Origin: Strigops habroptila
Taxonomy: Eukaryota; Chordata; Aves; Psittaciformes; Psittacidae
Assembly: GCF_004027225.2 (NCBI RefSeq)
Contig: NC_044279.2
Span: 30,110,705-30,174,704, forward strand
Length of the DNA stretch: 64,000 nt
Direction of reading: 5' to 3'
The stretch's first letter is position 1. Every line of letters starts with the position of its first letter. Made by a program: the position numbers and the translations under genes. The notes beneath the pieces are model-generated. The model worked only from the letters and a program-made list of their open reading frames with translations. It had not been told where the DNA came from and did no database searches. Positions 47,760 through 60,400 of this stretch are shown here, piece after piece.

Positions 47760-47760
47760 A
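47755..47760 (+). promoter_or_regulatory. AATAAA overlapping the THAP5 stop codon
   Basis: The last codon CAA and stop TAA read C-AATAAA-GG, so a canonical poly(A) hexamer straddles the stop. The next 30 nt (TTTCAATGATTGTTCT) are moderately U/G-rich. If used, it would give an mRNA with almost no 3' UTR; the sites at 48009 and 48287 are likelier. Confidence 0.3.
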
Positions 47761-48312
47761 GGCTTTCAATGATTGTTCTAAAATACCTTTTTAGCCTCTT
47801 TGGCCTTTTGGAAAAATTTAAAGTTTTTTTCATTCATGGTATTTTAAACATCTAATGCAAACTATGTGAATAGCAAATATTCTTTAAAATGTTACATCAA
47901 CCACTGTCAAAGCTAGGTAATAGAATGTTGCCTATAAAACATAACTTGCAAGTAAGCTTTAAAAAAATAGTAAACCTGTTAAAGTTTTTTTAAGAAATAT
48001 ATGAATCAAATAAAGACAACTTAAACCTTTCTAGCTGCGGGCTCCTCTGAAACGTGTAGCTCCTGCATTTGGGGCAGTAGTAGAATGGACAGAATAAGCA
48101 TGTAGGATTGACAATTGTAAAACTGTTTAAAAATAAAAAAGTGTTCCATTTCTCTTTCAAATGAGTAAGGAGGTACATAATACACATTGTCCAGAGAGGC
48201 CACAATTACTGTGTAATTTTCTGTTCATCTAACGTATGTTCTGATAGTTTTTTTGTACACTTTGACCTTATTAAAATTGTTTCTGCAATAAAAGGTGTTT
48301 CATTTAGTTCTA
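47760..48312 (+). other. THAP5: THAP5 3' untranslated region (approximate end)
   Basis: AT-rich trailer. Candidate signals are AATAAA at 48009-48014 and 48287-48292, with a further AATAAA at 48417-48422. The end chosen follows the 48287 signal, which has a GGTGTTTCATTT stretch just after it. Confidence 0.5.
48287..48292 (+). promoter_or_regulatory. THAP5: candidate THAP5 polyadenylation signal
   Basis: GCAATAAAAGGTGTTTCATTTAG: a canonical hexamer followed directly by a G/U-rich element. It is the best of several hexamers downstream of the gene. Confidence 0.45.
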
Positions 48313-49821
48313 GAAACAAAAATTCTTTAAGAATATTGTTACTGTGAGCAGGTTCATCTTTTTTGGCACTGGCATTATTCAGCTCACCATCTTAAATAGT
48401 GGTGTTTTTGTTAGTTAATAAAAAGGAAAGATCTAACTATTCTGTGGCTGCTCCCTGCTCGGCATTGCTCCTCTTACAGTCTGTAGGTGCGTAATGCATA
48501 TACCCTTAACCATACACTGAAGAAAACAATGCTTTTAATATTATAGCTGGCTGTTGTTAGTTACAGGCAAATATGGCTAGGTTCTTTGCTTCAATGATAT
48601 GTTGGCACTGAATTACTCAGGCTAATTTTTATGAGGAAGGAAAAATACCATGTTAAAAACTGGACACCCCACTGAATTAGATGCTATGTGTATATTGTGT
48701 TTTCAGTGTTTCCCAATTATAAGGCTGTACAGCCTTTGCACACACTTTTATTTCACTAAACTTTATGGACTCTGAAAGGTGCCTTATTATTCCTTGAGAT
48801 CCAATGGAAATTGCTTTTGTGCAGTTGCAGCCCAGCATCAAAGCAGTACACTGAATCATCATTCCTTCTGTAATGTATCAGCCTTATCCTGATCAAAGTT
48901 AAATGTTATCTTTTCAGTAATTTTGCATTTGCATCAACTATTTTTAACTTTGCCAATTTCCACTGGTGTAATCAATTACTTCATCATTTTATAGATTTAA
49001 CAGATGTCAGCTGGTTTCTTAATTCACCTCTTGAACTGTTAAGCTGTATTTCTTTTCTACTGTCCACTGGCTAAGGTAGGAATTTGGCATTTGGCTTTCG
49101 CCTAGGTCTTCATTTAAATTCCACCAGTTTTATTAAGTTTATCTACAAGCACTATAGTTCTATCTGAAATAAACTGGTGCCCGTTTCCCCTGATTTTCCA
49201 TCTTCTTTGCAAGGTGGGATGTGAGGCTTTATATAACTCATTCTAAATGAATGAGTTCCATAAAGCAGGGACAGCTACAGGGGATTTTTATTTTCTCTCA
49301 GACTGAAAAGTATCCAGGACTTCTCTTCTGTACTTTCTTGCATCAGTGGTGCAAATGCTGACTGCACTCTTGCATGCTTCATGGGTATTCATTAGAAGTC
49401 TGTCTAGATCTCTCATGAGATGTCTTTGGTATCTTTTTACTCTCTTACCACAGTAAAGTTGTAATTATTCATCCTTTCCACTTAAACCCTCTCCTCCTCT
49501 GGGACTTGGCTCCTATGTTAAAAAAAAGCAACAGCAGATGTGGGCTTACTGAAAATGCCATCTTTGTTAATAATTCACTTTCTTTGTCCTCTTCTGTTTT
49601 GCCCAAGCTAGTCTACAATGGCGGGTGCTCTGGACCAGTACCATGGGGTCCAGCTGTGCCTACGTTGGCCCTGGGACAGTCACCTGCTCTGCCTCCTGAG
49701 AAGGAACTCCCCCTCTGACTGCTGTGCTGCTGGGCTCAAGTGACACAGTTCACAAATTCATGCTTTATGCTGTCTTCTCATGAGTAAACTTGAAGCCACA
49801 TGTCACATCTTAAGAATCACT
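48313..49821. other. intergenic, no gene recognised
   Basis: AT-rich with short frames only. A longer THAP5 3' UTR could extend into the first part (AATAAA at 48417). Confidence 0.6.
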
Positions 49822-49955
49822 GATAGAGGGTAGATTTAGATTAGATATTAGGAAGAAATCCCTCGCAGCGGGAATGGTAAGGAACAGGAACAGATTGCCC
49901 CTGGAAGTTGTGGATGCTGCATCCCTGGAAGTGTTCAAGGCCTGGTGAGGTGCCG
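49822..49955 (+). mobile_element. CR1 LINE 3' fragment
   Basis: gagggtagatttagattagatattaggaagaaat, then ttgtggatgctgcatccctggaagtgttcaaggcc, is the standard CR1 3' region. A stretch between the two halves is rearranged or deleted (ccctcgcagcgggaatggtaaggaac), and the terminal tail is missing. Confidence 0.88.
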
Positions 49956-51181
49956 TAACACCCAGGGATCCCATCACCCTGCCAGGTGAGGGCTCATGCT
50001 GGCAGCTCATGCATGCTGTGGATTCCTACGGCCATAATTAGTTAATTGCGTCAATGACAGTGGTAGAGTCTACTTGGCAAGAGGTATTATTTCTAAATGC
50101 ACTAAGGTTCCTTTATTCTTAGAGATTTTAAACTTCATAATGACAGTAGGGCAATGAAATCCAGAGCCTGCTTTTGTGAGAGATTGTATCCACACAGTGA
50201 GAGACACCAGGAGAGACTGTGAGCAACGGGATGATAATTTTTTAACCACCCAGACAGGACCAGATACAGTCCACATCCAGCCCCAAGGAAAGGCGTAAGA
50301 TGGGGCTTAGCAGTGAGTGATTTTCCTCTTAACTCATAAACTCCACAAGCAGGAAAGCTCGCACCATGTTGCAAGGCTGGAGAGGAAATGGCACTTGCAC
50401 ACTGGGGCCTTTTGAGTGATGCTCTAGGCCATGGGAGATGCTCAGGGTCAGGGAGGAAGGAGTGGGCTTTGGCATTTAGAGTTGCTGCCTGGCAAAAGTG
50501 CCTTCCTGTGGGGCATCTCTGCACTGCAGATGCAGCATCAGCTGCAGGTGTTGCCCCTTCTTTGGGATCCTGCATGCCAGGGACAGTTCAAAGCTACAGG
50601 GAGAACCCAGTAATGAACTGGAAAGTCATGAATTACCAGCACTAGGGCAAGAGGGAAGAGAAACAGAGAAAGAGAAAAAGAAAAATTATATGCTCATTAA
50701 TAACTTAAAAATGAACTTAGATTCAGACAGAAAGTATATTTTTCTTTGCTCATTTACCAGAGAATTTTATGACTTGCTAACACAAGCTAATGTACAGTTC
50801 TGCAACCCCAACTGGATATCTGGAAAACTATTTAGAATTTTATTCACACTAGATCATATAAAAATATCATTGCTTTATTTTCTCCTTCACTGGAATCAGT
50901 GTAATTATTTTCTAATTTACCAGACCATTTACTGCTGCAGACAAGATGTGAGTTTCTGCCGAAATATTTTCCATAAATAAAATAGTAAGAAAAAGGCCTC
51001 TAAACAGACCTTTTCCAGTAAATATATCTCTTGGCACTATTAAATATTAGGGGGTACATTGCAAAAAGTCTGTCACTGTTTAAATATCTGCGTTTCCTGG
51101 AAAGGACACTTAGAATGGCATTTATGAAAGGATAAAAGCAATTTAGAAGCCTGTGTCACATCCATTCAAAAAGGTTAAACT

Positions 51182-51258
51182 TTTTTTGGAATAGATATAT
51201 ATTTTGTTTTTGGAATAGATATATATTTATATGCATGTTTTGAAATAGATATATATTT
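51182..51258. repeat. AT-rich tandem repeat, three units
   Basis: The core TGGAATAGATATATATTT recurs starting at 51187, 51211 and, with one G-to-A change, 51241. Spacing is 24 and 30 bp, so this is a short degenerate minisatellite. Confidence 0.85.
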
Positions 51259-51314
51259 AGATATAAAAAAATAGTATTTAGTGTCTCTATATAAACCAGC
51301 AGTTTTCCCTATAA

Positions 51315-51330
51315 ACAGCAGGTGGTGCTA
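51315..51330 (+). promoter_or_regulatory. CTCF-like motif
   Basis: ACAGCAGGTGGTGCTA agrees with the CTCF core (CCACCAGGGGGCGCTA type) at about 12 of 16 positions, including the central CAGG.GG and the terminal GCTA. It lies 3.6 kb downstream of THAP5. A single motif match by eye is weak evidence of binding. Confidence 0.25.
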
Positions 51331-54300
51331 CTGGATCGCGCTGTGGAATTCGGACTAAAGACCTGCATTTTGTTTTTATTCCGTTGTTGTTGAAACATGT
51401 GCAAACAGTTTAACTATGCAGGGGTTTTCCCCTCATATTTCAGATGTATCTTTAATAAAGAAGGGTAGTATATGAACAAACCAGTAATACTAATTGTCTT
51501 CAATCTTACAGAAATAAAGCTTCAGACAGGAAGAAACTCATTTATATTCTGACCATAAAACATGAAATTCGAGAACCTTCTGCTCAAGTGAGTGCCAAAA
51601 GACAGTGTATTCAGTGTCCTTACGTGGAGCATGATTGCATTCCTCATTTGTTGAAGTGGGTCAGTGATTAGAGTTTGAATCCCGTAAACAGTTTAACATT
51701 GCTTATTTGCATGTCAATCAGGGTAATAGCACGAGTGTTTAATCACACCCTTCATCAAGGGTGTCTGGTTTTCTACTGAAGTACTGCAGCCATGTTTTTG
51801 AAACTGGGAAGATACGTGCACAACAGCTTTGTGTGTGGCATAATCCCCTCTGAAAATGTCATGGGACAAACCTTTCTCTGAGAATACACAACTTTAGATG
51901 ACACAAACAGCATTGGAATAGGGTCCTGCACAGTCCTGCACATTCAAGCAAGCTGCTTCTTGCTTATTCCAGTGTTAATTTCAAAATACAACAGATCATA
52001 GGGTGTTGCAGTACAGGTTAGAATGGTCAATGCTGGCTTCAGAGGAATAAATGAGCCTTCAGGCTAGTGGGGCCCCATGTCACGGCCTCTCAGGGTACAC
52101 AGAAAGTGGTGTTCAGCCACTCCACCACAGCTTCCTGAAAGGAATCGTCTCACCTGACTCTGGATATCTCCATCATGAGGTGCACCTCAACCAAGCAATC
52201 TTTGGTATGAAGAAGAAAGGAACTGAGGAAATGCCTATTTATCTACTGACTATGGTCAGGGGGATGGTCAGATTTAGATATATATGTTACAAATACCAGA
52301 AGACCTTTCAGAGCTCTAGAGGGGATTCTGCTCAGATACTTCATTTATATGGTTATGGCCTCTTTTTTTCTGAAGATATTGAAAGACATCTCTATCTGTA
52401 AGAAATTTGGACAAGTAGGAAGACTGATTTACCAGGTGCCTGTCTTAGGCAGAGTACATCCTAGGCACAATTCTCAGTGCTGCAGAATATCCTCACAAGG
52501 TGCACATCAGTCATAAGAGCTTTGCACTGCTTCATGAATAGCATAAACTGGTGGTAGTCAGACACATTTGACCACTTATAGCCCTTTGGGACTGAAAACA
52601 ACCTTGTGGTTACTACAGCTTCACTCTGGAGTAGTAGCGAACATACGAAGAGGTCGTTCTCAACCATGTCTGCTTGAGTAAGCACATTATAGATTGCAAA
52701 TAGCAGCAGTCTGACCTTCGGTCTGAGTCAATAGACTATGAGGCCATATAGGAGCAGGCTTCAGGAGCTCTCAATTACCAGAATAGCTACTGTTTGGAGA
52801 TGGGGGATAATAAAGACATGATAGAGATAGTTTCACAGCTTGCAAAATATGTCAAGCTTTAGATCTTATACTTATTAGCAGATGTTATTAAATTTACATC
52901 AAAGTTCTTTATTTAGTATTTTATGTGATGAGAAATCCTGTGCCGTGTAAAGCTAGTTTTGGCTGGAAGGCAATTATGGAGCAACCACCCCATATTGCCT
53001 CAGTGCCTACCGACAGACTGCAAATGCTCTCACAACACTGAATCAGCCTCCCCAGGGCTGGCTCCAGCAGGCTGACTGGCTGTTTTCAGGAAACACTGGA
53101 TGTTCTGATGCCACCAGATAAGGGTAAGTACAACAGCAGACTCTCTTTTGAAGTCAGACCCCCAACCAACATCTGTAAGAAGGCATCCATACCTCACTAG
53201 CAATCCAGAAGTCCTTCTCCACAACTCAGTTATCTATGTGATCTCTTAAAAGCTGGGGGGACTCACGCCCAACAGGCCCAACTCCCCACCTGGTACAGAA
53301 CCACTGCATCTTCCCACTGTGAGGAGAGCAAATATTCAAGGTTTGGCTGGCACAGAGGACACCAGCTTTGAACTGAATCACAGCTCAGGCCTCCAGCAGG
53401 GACTCAACAAAGAAGGAAAACATGTATTGGTGCTGGCTTTTATCATGGTTTTCTTCCCCCTTAGTGTAGTGAAAGAGGGACCAATAGGCCAAACTCCTGA
53501 GACTTACTGGGGTATGAAATGCTGCAAGAGAAAAAGATACAGATAATGAGCACAAAACTATGTTTCGTTTATAGACAGTAATTAGAAGCAATAACAAATC
53601 CCAATTAGATTTTTAATTAAAAATATATTAGAGACTGACACTTATCTGAGCGTTGCTACAGAAACATGAGCTCAGCCATAGTTCTATTTGACATTACTAA
53701 TTTCACAACTTTTAAACATATAATTCACCATAATGAGATCATACTCATAAATCCAAATGAAATTGTATTTTACATCTTTCACATTAAAACAATCTATTTA
53801 ATTTTTCAAGTATTCTTTTTCTAAGATTTCAATTAAAATATTTATACTTTTTTTATTTGCATAGTTTCAGATACTCTATTCTGTATTTTATATCTGAAAT
53901 GAATTTACAGCAGTATCCAAGATTTTTGTGCATACTGAGGGATTGCAAACACTCTTTGCTTAACTTTATTTGTTGGTTTTATTCATCTTTTACAAGGATC
54001 TCACTTCAGGACTTTAGGAACACAGCTTCCTATCACAAAATCCCTTACCAAACTGCCAGGTGCCTTCTTGTAACAGGCATTGCTTTCAGTCTGCATCTCT
54101 TTGTCTTAACCCAAACTCACACATTAAAATAATGGAGTATGGACATGCATAGGGCTTATTACACCGGAATCCTCAGCTTCCTTTGACTGCATCTTGGCTC
54201 ATAAGGTCAATTATCTTCCACCAGTTAAAATAAACATGTTAGGTGTTGTCTTTTTTATTGAACCGGGTATCTTTTTAACTTATTTCATTTAAAAGAAATC

Positions 54301-57300
54301 CTCCGTTATGTCTGAAAGGATTTTTCTAATAAAAATCTGCCACTGCGTGGTCTGCAGCTACTCCTTTGTTTATAACAGATAATATATGGGAATGGCAGAA
54401 TAAAAGGCAAGGAATAAAAATTAAAGACACAGCTATGGATCTTTTTTAATTATTTGATCTGATTGTTGACAAACATGGATTTTTGAAATTTGACATATTT
54501 GCCTTCTCCATCAATAGCTGCATATATAATAGAACTGTGGAAATCATTGATCTAGTCCACAGCATAAGAGACATAAAAGGTGGAAAGCTTTTGAGAGTCA
54601 GTATGAGAACTGCCTGTTTTAAACACCTGCAGGTTTGTTTCATTTTCTAGTTACTAGTTATATACTCCAGGAAAAAAGCATAATCTGACAGTTAAAGAAG
54701 CATGGTAAGCTTCCTGAATGATGTCATGATGTCTTAGCTAGCCATGAAAATTTTGCTTTGGCTTTTAAATAATCCTGTTTGAGAACAATTAAAAGTATGA
54801 GGGTACAACATAAGTTTCATTACAGGTGAAGTGATTCAGTGAATGTGATGCATGATACAAACACAATGCTGATGTGATGTGAGCTGACAGGAAGGCAGGG
54901 AACTTTTACTCTCTCACACACACATGCACACCCACAAAATACTCAAAATACTGTACTTGCCTTAAAACCAATAAAATTTTGAAATAGTGTTGCTAGAACA
55001 AGTCCCACATACATTACCATCTTCTCCCTCTAAGCATAAAACCCCATCATATTCTTGCTTCCCAACATTTATGGTAAAAATGCATTATATTCGTTCTACA
55101 ACAATTTTTAACAATGGAACATGAAACAGTAATGAAATATTATATGACAGAATAATAGGTCCTGTCTTTTCTTGCAGGACAGGCTAACACTGTACAATGT
55201 CTGAAATCACTATTTTACATTACCTCAACATTTGACAGGATCAATGGCCTTCTGGGAAATTCCCCTTACTGCATTCTAATGAGCAAATTGATGGCTTTTC
55301 AAACAGAAACAAGTTGTCTTTCAGACAAACTATAGCTGGGAATAGCTGACTTGAAATTATTACTGACACCTGTGCAACAGTCCATGTTTCTGCAGCTCTC
55401 AAGAGAAAAAGCAGAAGCCAATAATATTTAAGAACTGCAGGGACATTAAACATATTAAGTGCCTGTTCATTTTGCTTTTCTTCCCAGATGATTTGTGATT
55501 TTCAAGGGATCTGAGTGAAGACTATAAACAAAAGTAGAGTTATGAATTTTTAAAACTTAAATCAACCCTGATATTTTTTGTACACCACACAGACCATTTC
55601 CTTCACAGAAAAAGTCTATCTTTGTAATGAAAGAAATTCCCCAAGCCAAGCTCAGGCAGGCAGCCCTGTGTTAGATACTACAAACAATGTGAAGATGCAC
55701 CAGAGACTTAGTTTGGTGTATGAAACTTATCACTCTGTTCCTAATGTATGGCCCTGTAACATCACCCTTATGCAAAATAAAGACTACAAATTTCTGCTGT
55801 CCTTTCTTTCAGCCTCCTTGCACAGAGTAAGATGTAGGAAATGCTAAATATATAGTTTTTATACTGTTGCCCTTTTCTCAAGTATTTATATTCGTTAACA
55901 AAAAACTGAAGACTAAAGGTTGCATTTTTAAAGGTATTTAGGTGTTACAAATCACACTGCCTTTACTAATATGACCACTAATCTTTTCTGTTCTCATCAG
56001 AAAAGATGCTTGGCTGGAGGCAGGGAGTGGTGTGCCAAGGTTGGTGGTCTGTGTTGGTGGCCTGGAGCCACAGAAGCCACCCCAACCATGCCTCCCCTGA
56101 ATACAGCTCCCCCAAAGGGAGAGCAACAGTGCTGAGAGAAGGTGACACAATCTACCCAGCCTCGGGGCTGGGAAGATGCTACAAATGCTAAAAGAGAGAG
56201 CTAGTTCCTTTGCACCTGACATGATGTAATATCAAAGGCCTCCAGCACTGTGCTCATGAAAGCCTTCTGTAGATCTGAAATAACAAGAGAAGTGGCCTCA
56301 ATATATTCAGTACCTCCTCTGAAAAACACTGCTCCCTCTCTCTCTGCAAATATATCAGAGCCTGCATGAAACAAACTTCCCAGGGAAGTCATGATGCCCC
56401 AGAAGCTGCCTCACAGCCAACTGTGATCCATGCTTGTTGCAAAGGGTTTCAGAGCCACATCAGTAACGGACAAATATTTGTACTCTGCCAAGTGTGGTGT
56501 CACATCTGCTGTTGAAAAGAAGTCACCGTAAAGTAGCTCCTAAAGGAAGAAATGCAAACTTTCCCTTCCAGAGTAAAACATTTCAGTCATTTGAAAAGTG
56601 AAAACAGTAACCTACCACAAATACCATAAGCAAAATGCAGCTCTGTAAGAACAGGAATCCTGGCAAAGATAACCTGCAAGTTTTGCACCATTTACAAGCC
56701 TCATTATTGCCTTATTGCCAGCTGCTTACTCAGAGCAGCTCCACAAAATCACATGTACAACATGCTTGTTGGTGTTGCACTTTTCCTTTGTCTGTTTTTT
56801 AAACTGCTAAATAGGTAATATTTTCTTTCTACATGTAATCATTAACAATAAATCTTCAGATGATTTAATTCCATGAATATCGTATTTCTGTTCTAAATGT
56901 TCGATGCAAAGGGAAACAATACTCAAAACTGATGGAGAGCATTGTAACTGAAAACATTTATTTAAGACTTGAACCAAAACATAAATCTAATATGAAAAAT
57001 GTAAGAGAAGAGGAACTAACTTGTGATCTTGAAGGGACTATAAAACATGCTATAAAAATACTTTGGAAGTGGTTTAAGAGAGAGTGAGGGCCAAAGCAAC
57101 ACAAAATATCAAACTCTCATCCAAATTCCATCTCACATGACCCATCACAACTGCCCGCTGGCTTCATTTTCATTACTGTTACAAGGGGAACATAGGTGTC
57201 AGGGGTGATGGCGCCTGCAAACATACCCAGTAATGAACCTAGTAGAAGAAACAAGTAGCAAGTAAAAGAAAGATGATTTTACCACCCCTATGCAGTAGAT

Positions 57301-57383
57301 CTAGAACAACACAGGGACATGGATGCCATTGGGAAAGCTGGGAAAAGACTTCAGACCTTCCAAATGCCAATCTCAGCCACAAA

Positions 57384-57475
57384 TCATAGAACCACAAAAT
57401 CCCAGAAATGTTGGTTGGTTCTACCACACCTCTGGAGGTCACTTCATGTGGTTTCCCTCTCAGAGCAGCTCTGCC
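57384..57475 (-). mobile_element. old CR1 LINE terminal fragment
   Basis: atagaaccacaaaatcccagaaatg, then ttggttctaccacacctctggaggtcac, is a diverged complement of a CR1 3' terminus (usual form: agaatcacagaat...ggttggaagggacctctggagatcat). Beyond 57440 the similarity fades. Confidence 0.6.
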
Positions 57476-60400
57476 CACCCTACTGCTCCAGCCCTGATGC
57501 AATGGGACTCTTCGAGCTGGGCAGCTCCCTGCCAGGAGCAGAGAGAGGACAGGGTCACCAGGTACTGGCATGGCCCACAGTGCCACAGTGAAACACCCTC
57601 TGTTCTACAGGCAAACACTGCATAAAACAAAAGACAGGTGTTCCCAGTTTTAATTTCTGAATATGATATTGGCACAAAGACAAGCTTGTGTTCATGTAAA
57701 ACTGTATAGACAAAGCAATCATTTTTTGGTGGAAGCCTTTTAAATTACTTTTTTTTTTTTTAATATCCTTTGGTTTTGCTACTGCTGAGAATTTGTCATC
57801 AAAGAAAAAGAAAACAAGATGGAACAAGAATGACACAGTGGTTTCCATCCATGTGCCAGCTCTACTACTTTAAGGCTGCAAAAAAGCCATTTTGATTTTA
57901 AGATGGCATGCAGAGCTCTGCCTCTGCTGAGTGAGGAGAGCATCATGATCATGCAAAATACATCAGAATCAATGGAAAGGCTCCCTCCCATGCACTCTCC
58001 TGTACCTGCTCCAGTGAGGGGAAAATGCAAAGAGAAAATATGCTCTATTCCTAGACACAGCTTCTCAGAATTAGTACAAATACTTGGCACTAGCAGTTTA
58101 TTTTTGATAACACATACTTACTGCTTTACAATTTTTCTACAATTCCTTTGTAAATCTTCCTATTGCCATATGAAAGAATGAAAGAAAAGAATGAAAAGTG
58201 AAAGGCTGGAGAACAAGGGGGCAGCAGAGCCTCTTGCAGGCTTTGAAGTTAGAGTGGCATTAGAGACATCCCAATACGATTAAGGGAAAACTAGGAGCAT
58301 CCATTTGAATCAAGTGGCAGTGGAACAGCATAATGCTCCCATACTAAGCCCTGTTTTGTTTTCAGATTGTACTGAAGATCCTAGTGAGAAGTATCAATGG
58401 GAGAGTAAAAAGGAGCCTGAATATTCTTTGGAGTAAACAGTGTCATTCCTACTTCTGATAGCATCCCCCAGGGAGGCCAGTTGCCTCTTAACCCTGCTTT
58501 TATCTGCCAGTTGCCTAATTCAGTCTCAGAAATCAATCACCAAAACCTCCATGATTTGTAAGTATATTGGGATATACATTTATGTACAGGTTGAAGTTTA
58601 TTTCCTTAAGGGTAAAAATGTAAAGAAACATAAAACCAAAGATCCAACTTGTCATTACCACTTTCCAGGCTTTATTATGTATTTTGACATACTCCTGTGA
58701 TTTGAGGCAGGCTCAGCATATTCTGATTAAAAGTATGAAAACATGTTCTCAGGGGAAGAACAAAAAGGGTCATTTCCTTTCCCCAGGGAAATTAAACTTA
58801 CTAGCACAGTATTTGCCCAGAAATTACTGAAACATACCAGAGAACTTAAATGATGGAAAGAGAGAGAAAGATCTTGTCATTGATAAATCCTCTTATTTCC
58901 CATATGCCATTCCAATTATTTCATTGGGTCACATGCCTGCAACTATTAATAACTTTGAACACTTGATTTTATAGGAAACCTTTGATTTTAACAGCATGGA
59001 TATTATAATATGCAAGCTGCCTTGTTTGACAGCCTGAGCTACCATTACAAAGTCTGGTAGGCTGCAAATAGACACTGTTTTCCACACAAAGAGGCTTTCT
59101 GCTTGAGCAGCTCTCCTCAGACATCACCACCAGCAGCACAACAGGATTTTCAAGTGAGCAGCTGCCAAGCTCATCAAGACAACATGGTAATACTCAAACA
59201 TAAGGAGCAGAGAGGAGCAGATGAAGGGGTGTATACCAGGTTGCTGTGGCTAGGGTTTAGCTTCCGACAATTTGCAAATCCCTGGGAAATGATTTCAGTG
59301 GGCACTAATATGATCTCTTCTGGTTTGAAATTTCACTGAGAACAAATTGTGTTTCAGATATCTTGTCTCGTTCTGTAAACTTTCACTTATTTTCTAGCGT
59401 TTTCCTCTATTGTTTGCTATTGATATTTAAGTGTGAGTCAAGTTTATACCACAATGGAGGATACCTAGAGAATACCCTCGAGATGGTATTTTCTCCACCA
59501 TCTCAGAAATGCTTCCCAGGATCAAACAGGAGTTGCCAAATTGCTAAATCTTATGACTACTACATTTTCGACTAATCTTCTTATTTGGTTTCCCCAGCTG
59601 TCGTCATACTCAATGGGATTTAATTTTCCGAGCAACTTGCTTATCTTTGAAGTCAGCGTTATCCCTTCCTAAAATCCTTTGTGTTCCAGCGCTTAGGGGA
59701 GCCATTCTTTAGCATGCTCAGCTTTTGCAGCTTCTATAGGCAACCTAGATAGTCCTAGCTAACCACTATAGCTAGGATCATGTTAATTCTGCTCTCAAGA
59801 TCAAATATGCTGTTCAGCAGCCCAGCTTAGCTGGAAAGGCTAAAGTGAAAACAGTTTTGGACACTGCTGACAGCAGAATATTTTTCAGAACCAAGGGGAA
59901 ATGAGGATCCCTTTTGACTAACTGGACAGAAGTCATTCTGATCTCATTCAACAGTCAACTAATTTACTGATTTGTCTCAGAGTTTATAAAAATAATATAT
60001 CCACTACATTCAGATAGCACTTTTCAGCATTATGGGGCTTTACTTTTGTTTTAGGGTAACACACATGCTGTAGGACTAGAAAATAAACAGTTTATTTAAT
60101 GTATTTTCATTCTGACATCTAAAGGCAGACTTGGTATTGAAAGAGTTACTTTATTTATGAGTCTGGCTCACAACCAAACAGTTTCATGGCTGCTAATCAG
60201 ACTAGAGCAGCTGCCACCTTCAGAAGAACATGTGTGTGCCAGGATGTCTGCTGCTTGCTTTGTAATTTCCCAGTATAACTCCACAGGCTGCCGAGTCCTT
60301 CGTCTTGCATCTGAATCTCATGGCCAAAGAATAACAACTTTATGAAATCAGAGTTTGTAGATCTAAGTGCTATCCACCTAGAAAGAGAGTGTTTTGTAGC

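Larger units (their letters stand above)
49956..57383. other. intergenic, no gene recognised
   Basis: Contains the AT-rich tandem repeat at 51182-51258, a CTCF-like string at 51315-51330 and a short CA-rich patch (54915-54930). The longest frame is 160 codons (50498-50980) and resembles no protein I know. Confidence 0.6.

Noticed and set aside
47264-47833. 189-codon frame antisense to THAP5 exon 3
   Set aside because: Shadow of the real exon: Ser/Cys-rich, no domain, no promoter.
50498-50980. 160-codon plus-strand frame after the CR1 fragment
   Set aside because: The composition changes abruptly from Cys-rich to Lys-rich to hydrophobic, it matches no known protein, and it lacks a promoter or poly(A) context.
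51640-51690. tRNA-like B box (gtttgaatccc)
   Set aside because: No matching A box, acceptor stem or anticodon arm at the right spacing; chance match.
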